A stretch of 64,000 nt of DNA from Haliclona indistincta (lineage: Eukaryota; Porifera; Demospongiae; Haplosclerida; Chalinidae), in contig OZ024792.1 of NCBI GenBank assembly GCA_964017065.1, positions 8,087,385 through 8,151,384 on the forward strand, in the 5' to 3' direction. The position numbers were made by a program, and so were the translations under genes. Of this stretch, positions 20,908 through 33,600 are shown piece after piece. The notes beneath the pieces are model-generated. The model saw only the letters and a list, made by a program, of their open reading frames with translations. It did not search any database and was not told the DNA's origin. Position 1 is the first letter of the stretch, and each line of letters begins with the position of its first letter.

Positions 20908-22505
20908 ATGAAGCAGCTCACCACTCTTGCTGTATTCCTTCCTTTCGCAAGGCGATGTGCAGGGACAAAGAGAGCAGCAGCAATACTTAGGGTCAGATCT
21001 GTTCAATTGTGTACTAGACAGCCGATCAGCATTCAAACGAGAAAACTAGCTCACAATCTACAACAGCAAGTAATTTAGTGACCACGTGTTCTATTTGTAT
21101 TATAATAATTTCTCTAGTGCAGTTCACGCTGGATGCATGCAGGAACAACAAGCCAGAATCACAAGTGGTGAGCCTGAGCGTGTCCCAGTCACGTGTGCCT
21201 GAGTGTGTCCCATTCATCGTAGTGTAGCGGTTATCACGTGTGCCTGAGTGTGTCCCAGTCATCGTAGTGTAGCGGTTATCACGTGTGCCTGAGTGTGTCC
21301 CAGTCATCGTATAGTGTAGCGGTTATCACGTGAGCCTGAGTGTGTCCCAGTCATCATAGTGTAGCGGTTATCACGTGAGCCTGAGTGTGTCCCAGTCATC
21401 ATAGTGTAGCGGTTATCACGTGAGCCTGAGTGTGTCCCAGTCATCGTAGTGTAGCGGTTATCACGTGAGCCTGAGTGTGTCCCAGTCATCATAGTGTAGC
21501 GGTTATCACGTGAGCCTGAGCGTGTCCCAGTCATCATAGTGTAGCGGTTATCACGTGAGCTAGAGTGTGTCCCAGTCATCATAGTGTAGCGGTTATCACG
21601 TGTGCCTGAGTGTGTCCCAGTCATCGTATAGTGTAGCGGTTATCACGTGAGCCTGAGTGTGTCCCAGTCATCATAGTGTAGCGGTTATCACGTGAGCCTG
21701 AGCGTGTCCCAGTCATCATAGTGTAGCGGTTATCACGTGAGCTAGAGTGTGTCCCAGTCATCATAGTGTAGCGGTTATCACGTGAGCTAGAGTGTGTCCC
21801 AGTCATCATAGTGTAGCGGTTATCACGTGTGCCTCACACGCACAAGGTCCCCAGTTCGATCCTGGGTGGTGACACCCTTTTCTTGTTTTTTTTTCCTTTC
21901 CCAAGGGAGCTTGATGATCGCACATACGAACGACTATCAGATGAAACACTCGATGAATTGGCTGAGTATTTTGAAGATTTAGGTGACACTGGTCTCTGTC
22001 ACAAGGATTACGACGTTCAATTTGGAGTATGTGAAACAAAAATTTTTACTTCAATTCAAATTGCTCACTTTTAAATAATTTTTTTCAGAATGGGGTATTA
22101 ACAATCTCAGTCGGAGGTTTGCACGCACATACTCACACGCAATCACACACACACACACACACATTACACGCCTCTTACATGAGAGTAACATGTACAGAGA
22201 AACCCTATGTTTTCTTCATAAGGTGATCATGGAACGTATGTCATCAATAAACAGTCACCAAACAAACAGATATGGCTATCATCACCATCAAGGTAAATAC
22301 AACAGTTTCAATATCACTCTTTATCTGGTTCTGTAGTGGTCCTAAGCGTTTTGACATTGTTGATGGAAGATGGCATTATCTGCACAGTGGGGATGCTCTG
22401 CACGATCTTCTCCAGAAAGAATTCTCAGCTATGCTAGACAGCTCTATTGATCTCTCTCATCTCAAACACAGTCACATAGCCAATCAAGGAGACACTTGGT
22501 CATGA
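20908..22505 (+). CDS. FXN: Frataxin
   Basis: Five exons: 20908-21069, 21910-22026, 22089-22116, 22223-22292, 22337-22505. Exon 1 encodes a mitochondrial presequence rich in Arg, Thr and Ala ([19 protein letters not shown]). Exon 2 starts the frataxin fold, [20 protein letters not shown] with the acidic helix continuing into FEDLGD. Next come [12 protein letters not shown], then [19 protein letters not shown] and [15 protein letters not shown], all conserved frataxin blocks in order. Frataxin is the matrix protein that speeds sulfur transfer on the NFS1-ISCU complex in iron-sulfur cluster assembly. The exon 2 acceptor is inferred as gggag|CTT because it gives the right phase; aag|GGAG would not. 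Intron 1 holds the tRNA-Val array described separately. Confidence 0.94.
21167..21801 (+). repeat. Tandem array of about 13 tRNA-Val 5' halves (45-bp unit)
   Basis: About 13 units of 45 (sometimes 47) bases. Each contains GTCATCATAGTGTAGCGGTT followed by ATCACGTG(A/T)GCCT, the first 33 bases of the tRNA-Val gene at 21802, then a 12-base linker GAGTGTGTCCCA. The linker equals the 12 bases just upstream of the intact tRNA. Units match the tRNA through the anticodon-loop U and then diverge, so each keeps the A box but lacks the 3' half and B box. Two shrunken copies start the array at 21167. It lies in frataxin intron 1 on the same strand. The minus-strand open frames ([14 protein letters not shown] repeats) arise because 45 is divisible by three. 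Confidence 0.92.
21802..21874 (+). tRNA. tRNA-Val (anticodon CAC)
   Basis: Seventy-three bases including discriminator A. The acceptor stem GTCATCA pairs with TGGTGAC (one T-G wobble). D arm TAGTGTAGCGGTTATCA (A box). Anticodon stem TGTGC/GCACA with loop CTCACAC gives anticodon CAC. The variable loop is AGGTC and the T arm CCCAG-TTCGATC-CTGGG carries the B box. It closely matches eukaryotic tRNA-Val(CAC). T-runs at 21878-21881 and 21886-21893 can terminate RNA polymerase III. It sits in frataxin intron 1, same strand, only 36 bases before exon 2. Confidence 0.95.
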
Positions 22506-22792
22506 TATAAATTGTGATTTGTATCAAGTCTGATACCCATGTCAACCATGTGCGTCTGGGTATGAGGCGTGGTGCTCTCATTTTGAAATAATGTGCATGA
22601 CATCATTTGATGTCACACATTTTGACACTTCAACACTTTGACCTCACTTGACCTGTATATTGTTAGAGGCTTCTTTGATCAACAGTAATGGAACAGATTG
22701 GTAACACAATAACAGCATAACAAGCAATGAGAACATGTGGTCACTCATAATATAACAGTATAACAAATCTACACACATAGCACTAGTCTGTT

Positions 22793-25308
22793 AACAAGGA
22801 GGCATCATAGAATGTCTCTTCACGCAGGTATTTTTGAATCTCCTGATTTCTCTTCTCGTTCTCTAGCTGTAAGTTCTGTGGTATGAGCAGGAATGAGTAC
22901 AGTGTAAGACAAGACAACTGACCTTCCATAAGATGACGATGCCATCAGCACCACATGTCACTAACCCATTCTCTCCCAGATATCTGACTTTCTGTTGCAA
23001 CAGCATGGAGTGTGTTATAATTATAGACAAATATTTTATCTAGCCTCATTCCCAAAGAAGGCTTGGTATGTACAATGCTAAAGAATTTTGGAAAACGTTC
23101 ATTAACACAGCTCAGCTCAGTGAAAAGGCTTTTGCAGATGCTGATTGAGAATGCTATTTCTTTGCGATACAGTCTTGAAGTGTAGCTTTATGGTACTAGC
23201 TGAATGGACTCTAGCAATTAACAATTATCGAGCCCACGATTGTCGTGCATTCATAACCAAACAGTGTTTTAGAGCTTTCTTTGAGGGACAAGGTAAGTGA
23301 CATTCCAGCATACCTGAATAGGCCCAGAATGAAGCCCCATCTCTCCCATTAGCAGAGGTACCAAGGGTTGTCCTAAGACCTGTGATTTTCTTTTCATCCT
23401 GAACCCAGAGCTGCAGGTGTCAAATCAACCATAATTTACAATCCAGACCGATCCAGACTACATCAAAGCTTTAATTACTCTTCTCAAGTTTTCAGCATTT
23501 GAAAGAAACACTTTGTGTGGAAAGTGCCAGTTTGCACAATTCTAGCTAATTTGTGACTTCATTAACAACATCCTTGAGAGGTGGGCACACTACTAGCTAG
23601 ATCAATCAATGGTGGGCTATCCACTTCAGCTTGTTAAGATGTTTGAAAACATTGGCTGAGACAAAGTGGTTTGATGTGTACCCAAAGACAGGCTTTGTGA
23701 GCCAAGTAAGAGAGAGAGAGGTATAGCTCACTTTGTGACAGGAGACGAGAGAAATTCCTCAACAGACATCTTTTCAGTCATCGCAACACTTGGGTCTGTA
23801 TAAGAGGAGACAACACACTATAACAAGCAGAGCTATGACGCTGCAGACTGAACATGATCACAGCTCTTGTCCAGCCATTGTCAACAGCACATAGCCATAC
23901 CATACCATACCTTTTCTTGTTATCTGTTGATTCCTTGAGCCCCAGAGTCTGAGAGTGCCATCTTGAGACGAAGTGGCTAGTTGACAGCTGCACCCAAACA
24001 CAGCTGGTAAAATATAGTTGTTATAGAGATTATCCCAACCTGTGAGTGAGGAACTCGAAATGAGTGATAGGTGCTTTGTGTGCTCCTCTATGACATGCTA
24101 GAGGAAGTGGTTGGGTAGATCCCTCATTGTATCCTGGAGAAGGAGAGGAGAGGTGTGTTAAGATAGAGCAGGCAGCGACCACCTTCTGATGAGATGACAT
24201 CAAATATTCTAAAACCGCATGCGTAGGCAGCGAACAGATAGCGCTGTGTGGAGAAAGATGAGGTGAGTTGTACGAAAAATGAATGAATGATCTGATACCT
24301 CACACATCATCATCAAGGTGTGGACAGCTTGTTGACAAGAAGACAAAGAGGTCCCAGAGAACGAGAGGGAGGAGGCAGAGAGAGGTGAAGGAGGAGGTGT
24401 GATGGGAGACGTGTCACAACAGCTGAACAGCTTCACAGCACTTAGTGAATTCATTGACCAGATCACTACAGTGCCGTCAGCAGACCCTGACGCAAAGAAC
24501 GTGCCTAGATAACAAGCATGGGAACATCTTCGTCAACATTTTGAGTTCAAAGGTCACCTGACACAGGTGCAAGTGTTGTGATCTTGTCATGATGAGGGCT
24601 TATGAGATAGCGGCATAGCTCTAGCTGATAGTAGGAATGCTGAGTGACAGTGCTCTTCTTAATATCAAACACGGCTAAAGAGAGAGAGAGAGAGACAGTC
24701 ACCTTATGCTGAAGTTATGTGTAGAGTGTCACTTTCATGCACTAATGTGTTCAGTCTCTGATCGTGTGAATAAAGACAACAGTGACTGAACACATTAGTG
24801 CATGAAGGTGACGCTCAGCATTGCTTGAAGATGGATACAGGCTACCCTTGAGGAAGTGTGTTCTATCACAGAAGCTAGCGTGTTGACGCACTAGAGTCTA
24901 CACGTGTGAACACTAATGTAACATGATGTGAACATGATGTCAGACATGCACCAACCATACTCCTTCATATCATCAAACACTTTATCACATACCATGACAT
25001 CGGAATAATAAACGCACGAAATCCTGTCAATGCTATTGAGCGTAAGTGGGTGTGGTCATTACCAGGCTGGGGGGAGTCAGATGCTGCTATGATACCAAAG
25101 TTACGCCCTTCCATTTGTAGAATAGAATGGATATCAGCTAAATACAAAAGAACCAAGTGATTGTAACACAGTCAGCTGGTTAGCTTACATGTGTCATCTG
25201 ACAAAACGCTTCGATCAAATGATGAGAGAAGTTTACCAGAATAGTCCCACAGACAAAGGTTCTCTCCCCCAGAACAGACCATTCCACTGGGACCAAGAGC
25301 TATCATAC

Positions 25309-25397
<89 letters not shown>

Positions 25398-26037
25398 CCT
25401 TGAGTTTGAGGTATAGAGTATATATTTTAACTCACATTGACTCTGCTGTTGTGTTCAGTGATCACGCTAAGGTTGTGGTCTGAGTCAAATCTCTCATCAC
25501 TGCTCAATTCCCACAGGATGAGTTCATTATGTGAACTTGTCAATAGTACAGGGTCATCACTCTCAAGAATAGAGGAGTTTGCGCTGAGTGAGGGGAGAGG
25601 CAGAATGCATGTCACTGGTGACGTGTGACGATCCATCGTGTGCTTGCATCGTCCTGACTGCAAAGAGAGAGATGTAAGAGATGAGCAGAGCAAGTAGCTT
25701 ACCGTAGCGTCCCAGACGATGACCTTGCTGTCATCAGAGGACGAGACAAAGCTACACAGAGATGATAACAGTGTAGAGCTCACTCACATGGTACTTACCA
25801 CGAGCTATCGACCACCTCGAGGTGTCTCACAGCCTTCTCGTGCCCGTACAGCAGAACAGCTTCTCTGTAGACATTATGTGGCTGGTTATCAGTCAGTTGC
25901 TGATAGCTATCGTCATTAGTCTGTATCAGAAAGACGAGATAAGGTGCAGTACTTCAAGCTAGCTTTCTTACCAAGCTATTCTGAGGGGATAAGTTGCCTC
26001 GTTTAGGAAACAACCCTCTGAAGAAGTTGGCGGCCAT
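22793..26037 (-). CDS. WDR41: WDR41 (WD-repeat subunit of the C9orf72-SMCR8 complex)
   Basis: Many short exons between the start codon at 26037 (MAANFFRGLFPKRGNLSPQN) and the stop at 22793. Exon 1 is 26037-25972 and exon 2 is 25920-25799. WD-repeat blades seen in order: VLLYGHEKAVRHLEVVDSS, FVSSSDDSKVIVWDAT, SGRCKHTMDRHTSPVT, LLTSSHNELILWELS, GPSGMVCSGGENLCLWDYSG, ASGSADGTVVIWSMNSL, FAAYACGFRIFDV and a last blade NGLVTCGADGIVILWK followed by a helical tail (NLQLENEKRNQEIQKYL). Blade order, the GGENLCLWD blade and the C-terminal helix after ILWK agree with human WDR41. That protein anchors the C9orf72-SMCR8 GTPase-activating complex at lysosomes. Several central exons between 23300 and 24200 were not resolved base by base. 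It converges with frataxin and is divergent from PDE8. Confidence 0.78.
24725..24816. mobile_element. Fold-back element copy A (WDR41 intron)
   Basis: Arms GTGTCACTTTCATGCACTAA... and its near-perfect reverse complement (CATTAGTGCATGAAGGTGAC) flank a loop containing TGATCGTGTGAATAAAGACAA. The same core (CACTAATGTGTT, TGATC, GTGTGAATAAA, CACATTAGTG, AAGGTGACGCT) occurs in copy B at 28158-28349. Two dispersed copies with internal symmetry support a MITE-like family. Confidence 0.65.
25315..25398 (+). repeat. (GA)n microsatellite in a WDR41 intron
   Basis: About 40 GA units with one GATA interruption at 25379. On the WDR41 (minus) strand it reads as (CT)n upstream of an exon. Confidence 0.9.
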
Positions 26038-26552
26038 TCTCGATTCTGCCTGCTAAGCTGGAGGCGGGGCTGAAACAATTGATCACGTGATTGACGTGAT
26101 TGTAATCACGTGGTATAACATAGTCTAATAAACAGAATTTCCTGTTCCGCTAATTATTGCATGCTTGTGTATGGAGCAGCAGTAGCAGCTGACAAATGCA
26201 GCACAGTATATAGCCGTGTAGGGAACAGTTCACCAGAGGCTTCAAGTTGCTAACTAGACTTTGTGACGTAGCTGAATAACTTGCATCTCAGCGAAAAGCG
26301 CCTCGGAGCCGTAAATTGTTCACCCTTTGATGAGAGATAATTATTTTTAACACCTTGTGGAGTATTCAGTACTGTAGTGGAGCAGATCGACACATTATAC
26401 CGCTCGAGTTGGACTGCAGCACGACGGAGGGTCACTCTGATCTTCATTTTGTCGCGATTGCTGAAGAAAACAGCAGCAACTGAATTGACACTGCTCGTTC
26501 ACAGAGAGAGGCGGTCGAGCAACAATAGCAGCAGCAGGTACGCTGACTGCTC
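26038..26552. promoter_or_regulatory. Divergent intergenic region, WDR41 / PDE8
   Basis: The 515 bases between the two start codons should hold both promoters. CACGTGATTGACGTGATTGT near 26084-26111 repeats CACGTG and GACGTGAT motifs, reminiscent of bZIP or bHLH sites; this is only suggestive. Confidence 0.4.
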
Positions 26553-27875
26553 ATGGCTGATACTAAATTCGAACACTCGCAGCAGAAAACGTCGTCAACG
26601 GATCAACCTGCTAAGAAGGTGAGTGAGAGGGGAGGGAGGAGAGAGTGCGGGTGTGTACAAGATTACTGGCGCGAGTGCTCTCGCGCGTGTGTGAGTGATT
26701 TGTGGATCGATATGTGCAGCAATAGTGGCGCAGCATGCAGTGGACACCATAGCAATGTTTAAACATGTTTTTCATTGGTCAAATTGTCTATGTTTATTTG
26801 CTAACATCATTGAATGCTCTCAGTCTGCATGTGTGGCAGCTGGCACTAATAATTGAATTTTAGTAGCTGCTGCATTGCATTCTGTCAAAATTATATCTCA
26901 GCTGCTAGAAGCTCCCCTTAGGTGGTGGAGTTATTTAGAGCTGGAAGAAATATTGTGACTGTGGTCTAGCTCAATCTAGTCTTGATTTATCAGGCAGTGC
27001 TATATTCCTTCAGGAAGGTAGTTGTAGTGAGACCGGTGCTCAAACCACAGTGAGACTGGTGCCCGTACCACCAGCCCTCTAAATTAGCACAGGATTAGTG
27101 AATAGACTAACCAAAAAGAGCTTGATTTTTTTGTCAAAACCTTCACGACTATCACGAAACTAATTATTAGTCTTGAGCAAAATTTTTCTAATTACAGTAC
27201 CAAATTTTGTGTTGACAGTCTAAAGAGCTGAAAATTCATCACTTTGGCTTCGTTGATTCTCACATATCGTGAAACCCAATCATCAAACGTCACTCTGCAT
27301 TCCCTGAGGCACTGCGAGGTTGCTTACGGTCAAGAGGTCAACTCTAGAGTGTGGAGGACGGCTGGCTTGTTTTCAGGCTTTTTCTCTGAGTATTCTTTGG
27401 TGACGGATGTTGAAGAAAGATGATAGCTATACCAGCTCTAACGATCATAGACAGCTGAATCGGAGATTGAATTACTCACATAATGTATCAAATTCCATCG
27501 CAGTTTTTAGCTCTTTGTTAGGTACAGCTGGTAATTCTATAGCCAGCTGCAGAATTAATTTTTAACTCTCGCCTAACCCACCTGTTGCTATGGAGATGAC
27601 ATCACGTGTTGTTTGTAAACAAGTGCTGGTTATAAAGGAGTTGTTGACAGTGTGATGCTCCAGGCCTGGTCTCTTTAATTGTGATAAGTTTACCAACTGA
27701 AACCATGCTATCGCCATCTCTAGTCTGGCGTCTAGCTGCCGGCTGGTCTTCATTTGCATACACATTTGCTTATACTGATTATATTTTCCGAGTGGTAAAC
27801 AGCTTGGAGAATGTGGGTGTGGTCACTATTAAGCAGTTCTTCAGCTAATATGATTAGTTGCTTGATCTGTTAATA

Positions 27876-27949
<74 letters not shown>

Positions 27950-29285
27950 GTGTTTACTTTATCTCTTTTTCACTAAGTGCAAACACTCATATGACGTCCA
28001 TTTTCGCAACTTCACAAATAAAATGACAACCAGGGTAAGATCAGCATCACTATTATCACACCGTCACTACTGTCACACCATCACTACTGTCACACCATCA
28101 CTACTGTCACACCATCACGATTATCCCACCATCACTATTATCACACTATCACTACAATTTTATTACTTCTTGCAAGGGTAAAGCGTAAACCGTAGAGCGT
28201 AGACCGTAAAACGTGGAGCACTAATGTGTTAAAATGCTATCAAGTCTTTGATCATGCTCCATTGTGTGAATAAATACCAGTGATTTGACACATTAGTGAC
28301 TGCAAGGTGACGCTTTACACTCAAATCCTCCTTGCAAGAAGTAATAAAACCTCTGTATTATCACACCATCACTACTGTCACACCATCACTGGTCTATTAT
28401 CACTCAGTACTGTCTGTCAGTGTTGCAGTGTCCAAATACTTTACTGCATTCCTGAGTCAGTTCAAACACTGATCGGTATCTATTATGATAGCCTGTATAA
28501 TTGAATACTAACAGTTCTGTGTACACAACCGGTTAATCTTGTGTCCTTGTGAAATATCATTATTAACTTGAAATCCCTAATACAGTCAAATAGCTCACCC
28601 CCTAGTCTGCATCCTTCTGCTTAAATTGACTGCTTGATCATGCATGTTGCAGGTTGTACTTCACGTCCCTGGATCAGACTCGTCCAAGCTGTGCTCCCTC
28701 TGTGAGGAGGCAGGGTACTTGTGCGAGACTTCCTCTAACCCAGAGCACACGCTCTCTCTTCTCCAAGATGTATTATTTCAGGTACCCAATCACAGCGACT
28801 CTATCACTCTTACTCTTCCTCCTCCTCTCCGTAGAATATATTGATAGTGTCCGTACACAGTTCTCTAGACATGGCTGCACTCTCTCTTCTCAGGTGAGGG
28901 GCGGGGCTACTGTACGTGACATGTTCTTTTGTATTTTTCACTAACGATATTCACGGGGTGGAATTTCTCTACATTCACAAGCCTCTAGTCTCCATTGTAG
29001 GATAATGGGGGCTCGTGAATATCATTCAACCTGTACTTGAAAATTAGAATCAATAACTGAGCTACTGTTTAGTTGTATAATTCAATTTGGTCCCAGAAAA
29101 GTCAAATTCTTAGACACAATAATAACTGGTAATTGTCTGATCCATCACAGATCAATACAGACCAAAGACCTTCACTTCTCCACAGCTATTGTTGCTCTTG
29201 TTTTGTCCTCATCAAAATCACAATTATCATCACAGTAAGCTGGATACCAATAGCTACTATAATCCTCTCCTTCCTTTCATTCCCA

Positions 29286-29328
<43 letters not shown>

Positions 29329-29383
29329 TCTCCCTCTCTCCCTCCCTCCCTCTCTCCCTCCCTCCCTCCCTCCCTCCCTCCCT

Positions 29384-29480
<97 letters not shown>

Positions 29481-30196
29481 TCTCCCTCCCTCCCTCCCTC
29501 CCTCCCTCCCTCTCTCAGGAAAGAATCACTGTTACTATTAGACACTCTGATACAGCATGGAGTATCTAGAGTAAGCTCACAATCTCTTTCCTCTGCCTTC
29601 TACAATGCCACTGTCTCCTCAGATTGTCAACCATGCAGAAATTGGTCACAGACTAGTCACTGAGATAAAACTCGCTGAAAAATCAGAACTCCTCAATAAC
29701 AAGAATGCCCTGTATGTTATGGCTAGTTTGACAAAGTTCTAACCTGTTTGACTGGTTTATGCAGGTTCTCTCGAGCGCTGCTTGAAGCTGTGGAAAACTG
29801 TAATGATGCCGTGCAGATCACCGGTAAAGACAGCTGCATACTGGTGAGATGCCCACACTATACGTAGCCACACCTCTCTTACTGGTTGCTATGGCGTGGT
29901 GTGGTAACACGCGTCTCGATGATTGTTTGTGTAACTAGACACCAGATCATAGACTCTGCGGTTACTAGTCAAGTTTTTGAGGACAATGAGACCCTTCAAT
30001 GTAGAGGGATAATATGCCCTTGGTCTAGTGTTTAGTAGTAACTGCAGCGGAACAGGTATAATAGAATTATGCTGTTGAAACAATCTATGATTTCACTAGT
30101 GTTATGACTCTAGACTAGTTGAACTCCTCCTGAACTGGGCTATCATTGATTGTAGTGTCTATAGTTGGTCATAATTATTCACCACTGGAGTAATGC

Positions 30197-30272
<76 letters not shown>

Positions 30273-30572
30273 TCTCTCACTCTCTCTCTCTCTCTCTCTC
30301 TCTCAGTATGTGAACAAGGCATTTGTCGATCTCAATGGTTTCTCTCATGATGAGTGTATTGGCAAACCAGCACTGAGTGTATTGCAGCTGGAGAACTGGG
30401 GCAGCACTTGGGTGAGCTATGGAACTACCTGTCATTGTATGTTACCACAATCTTCCTTGACAGCTTCAAGACAATGGAACCACAAGCTTGTTAGATAGAA
30501 AAGAGGTACATACAATAGGAAAAGAGGTCATATTCCTTCCATATCCCTCACTGCTCTTTTCTCTCTCTCTCA

Positions 30573-30615
<43 letters not shown>

Positions 30616-33600
30616 ATGCAGCGATGGGAGGGAGCATGCGTTGCCAGGAGAAGATCTGGCTCAGCCATCAAGCACTATTTCAAGCTACTACCCATCACGA
30701 CGACATCGAGGTATTGTCCTTTCTGCTTGTGTCACCTAATACCACATGCTTTTGTCACATGACAGTCAGCTGACCCACTATGTGATGATCCAGCGACTGT
30801 TGTCACCTCATGAACACATAATCAGTCCAAGCCAGCGACACAATAGTGCGTCTCTCCCTCTCTCTCTCCCTCTCTCTCTCTCCCTCTCTCTCTCTCTCTC
30901 TGTCTCAGTGATGATAATTACTGTAAACAGCTTGTAATTGAATTATCAGCTTGAGTGAATATTATATTATTTATTAATACTATCTTAACTAGTTGAGTGC
31001 CAAATGTCTGACCACCAATACACCACACAGTGATGTAATAATTAACCCTTTCTTTCCTCAATATATAAGGTGTGACTGATGCAGCATTCCCTCTCGTCAA
31101 GAAGAGCTCGTCCGGGAACTTCCCTCGCATGGGTACCCTCTCTGAGGCTCCGCTAGTGAAGGTGACCTGGTGTTTGGGTTTCACTATATGTTGTCATGAC
31201 AACCACAGGCTGTTGCTATGATAGCGGCTGCCAGAGAGGACCCAGCTTGCTCTATCGAGATGAGAGAGTCGCTTGACAAGTGCATGGTAATACTAGCGTA
31301 TTGTATAATGCAGCATTATTATTGTTATTAACAGGAGTACCTTAGATTCGAAGAGCTGTACACACCTTTCACTCACCTACCCAGTGGTCGTAATACCGGT
31401 ATTGTTGAAGGACTGCTCTACGTGAGTTGTAACTGCAACACTAGACCTTTACTATAACCTTCTCTTCTTGTAGCCAACTAGAAGATTCTCAATAGTCAGC
31501 GACCAAAGTAATAGCTGCAGCTTCAGAAATATTTCAGCTTCTATTTTGTTTGCTCCACAGGAATGGCACAGCATAGTTCAACTCATGCTATACGTCATCA
31601 TCCCTATGACACTCCTCCCGCTATCAAGGAGTGTATTAGTAATCTTGCCTCATGGGATTTTAATATACTCAAACTAGAGACAGCTAGCAACTATGAGTAC
31701 GTCCATTCTGATTCCTGTTCTACCTCATCATTTCATGGTCTTCTCTCTCCTCCCATTCTTCTTCCCCTTCTCTCTCTCCTCCCATTCTTTCTCCCTTTTT
31801 CTCTCCTCCCATTCTTTCCCCTCCCTCTCTCCTTCCATTCTTCTTTCCTCCTCTCTTCTCCCATTCTTTCCTCTCCCTCTCTCCTCCCATTCTTCTTTCC
31901 TCCTCTCTCTCTCCTCCCATTCTTCTCCCCCTTCTCTCTCTCCTCCCATTCTTCTTCCCCCTTCCTCTCTTCCCATTCTTCTTCTCCCTCTCTCTCCTCC
32001 CATTCTTTCCTCTCCCATTCTTCTTTCCCCCCTCTCTCTCTCCTCCCATTCTTCTTCCCCCTCTCTCTCTCCTCTCATTCTTCTTCCCCCTCTCTCTCTC
32101 CTCCCATTCTTCTTTCCCCCTCTCTCCTCCCATTCTTCTTTCTCTCTCTCTCTCTCCTCTCCTCTAGGCCTCTGTACTATCTTGGTATGGATATCTTCGA
32201 TGAGTTTGAAGTTGCAGACACTCTTGACATCGATCTATCAGTGGTAGCTTCATGGCTCAAGGTCAGTTCTCTCTCTCTCCTCATCTCTTCATCAAGACCA
32301 TCTCTTTGCTTCTCTTCAGATGATGGAGAGGAACTATCATCGCAGCAATGCATACCACAACTCAACTCATGCCGCTGACGTACTTCAATCGACTGCTTAC
32401 CTAATCCGTATATTTCAAGCTAACTACGGCCCTGAGCATCCAGTAAGAATGGACACTTTGCACATTCGTATTCACCATCTTGTTCTGTTAGGATCATATG
32501 GAGCCACTTGAGATAGCAGCTCTGCTGATCACTGCTGTCATTCATGATCTGGATCATCCCGGACGAACCAATCCATTCCTTTATAATACCTCTAATGAGA
32601 AATCCATTCTATACAATGATCGGTAAGCTGTGTGAGTGAGTGAGTGAGTGAGTGAGTGAGTGAGTGAGTGAGTGAGTGAGTGAGTGAGTGAGTGAGTGAG
32701 TGAGTGAGGGAGGGAGGGAGGGAGGGAGGGAGGGAGGGAGGGAGGGAGGGAGGGAGTGAGTGAGTGAGTGAGTGAGTGAGTGAGGGAGGGAGGGAGGGAG
32801 GGAGGGAGGGAGTGAGTGAGTGAGGGAGGGAGTGAGTGAGTGAGTGAGGGAGGGAGGGAGAGAAGAGAGAGTGGGAGGGTGAGAAGAAAGAGTAGGTGGG
32901 TGAGAAAGTGAGTGATTGTGTGGGTGAGGGAGGGAGAGTGGGAGTGAGTGAGTGAGTGAGGGAGGGAGAGAGAGAAGAGAGAGTGGGTGGGTGGGCGAGA
33001 GAGTGAATGAGGGAGGGAGAGTGGATGGGAGAGAAAGTGAGTGAGCAAACAAGTGTGTGGAGTGAATGTTGTCATGTTGCTTCAGTGCTGTCCTTGAGAA
33101 CCATCATGTGGCGTTCAGTTTCAAGCTAACACTCCAGAGCAGACAAGTGAACCTGTATCAGAGCTTACCAAGGTAAGAGACATCTAACAGCAACTAAGAT
33201 GGCTACTTTCTTCTTGTCTACAGATCGACCTATCAGTCCATTCGATCCTCCATTATCGACTTAGTGTTAGCGACTGACATGTCCAAACACTTTGAGCACC
33301 TCAGCAAGTTCAACACGATTCTACCGCCACATTCCCAGCCTTTCCCACCACTAGGCGGGCCTCGCCCTCCAGTAGACTCACCAGTTGATGGTACTAACAT
33401 GCCAGTACCTGGTATTCAGCCACCAGTAGGCGGGGCTAATCAACCGACAGACGAACCTCAAACACCAACATCTAGTGACAAGGTGAGTGAAACACACGAA
33501 CACAAACATATCATGATCTTACTCTATCAGGGAACTACTGAAGATGGTGCTGCCTCAGCGACCAGCCTGATTGTCATGCCTAATATTGGATCAACGTCAA

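Noticed and set aside
21167..21801. CRISPR-like array
   Set aside because: Units are contiguous without unique spacers, the genome is animal, and the unit is explained by tRNA-Val.
21072..21801. Equivalent of the human frataxin GAA expansion
   Set aside because: The position is similar, but the repeat is a 45-bp tRNA-derived unit with no GAA character; only the coincidence of location is noted.
21304..21809. Minus-strand repeat protein ([14 protein letters not shown] units)
   Set aside because: The 45-bp unit is a multiple of three, so an open frame appears automatically; the unit is a tRNA 5' half.
31693..32133. Long Ser/Pro/Leu-rich and Glu/Arg/Gly-rich open frames
   Set aside because: Translations of a pyrimidine-only intronic repeat in PDE8.
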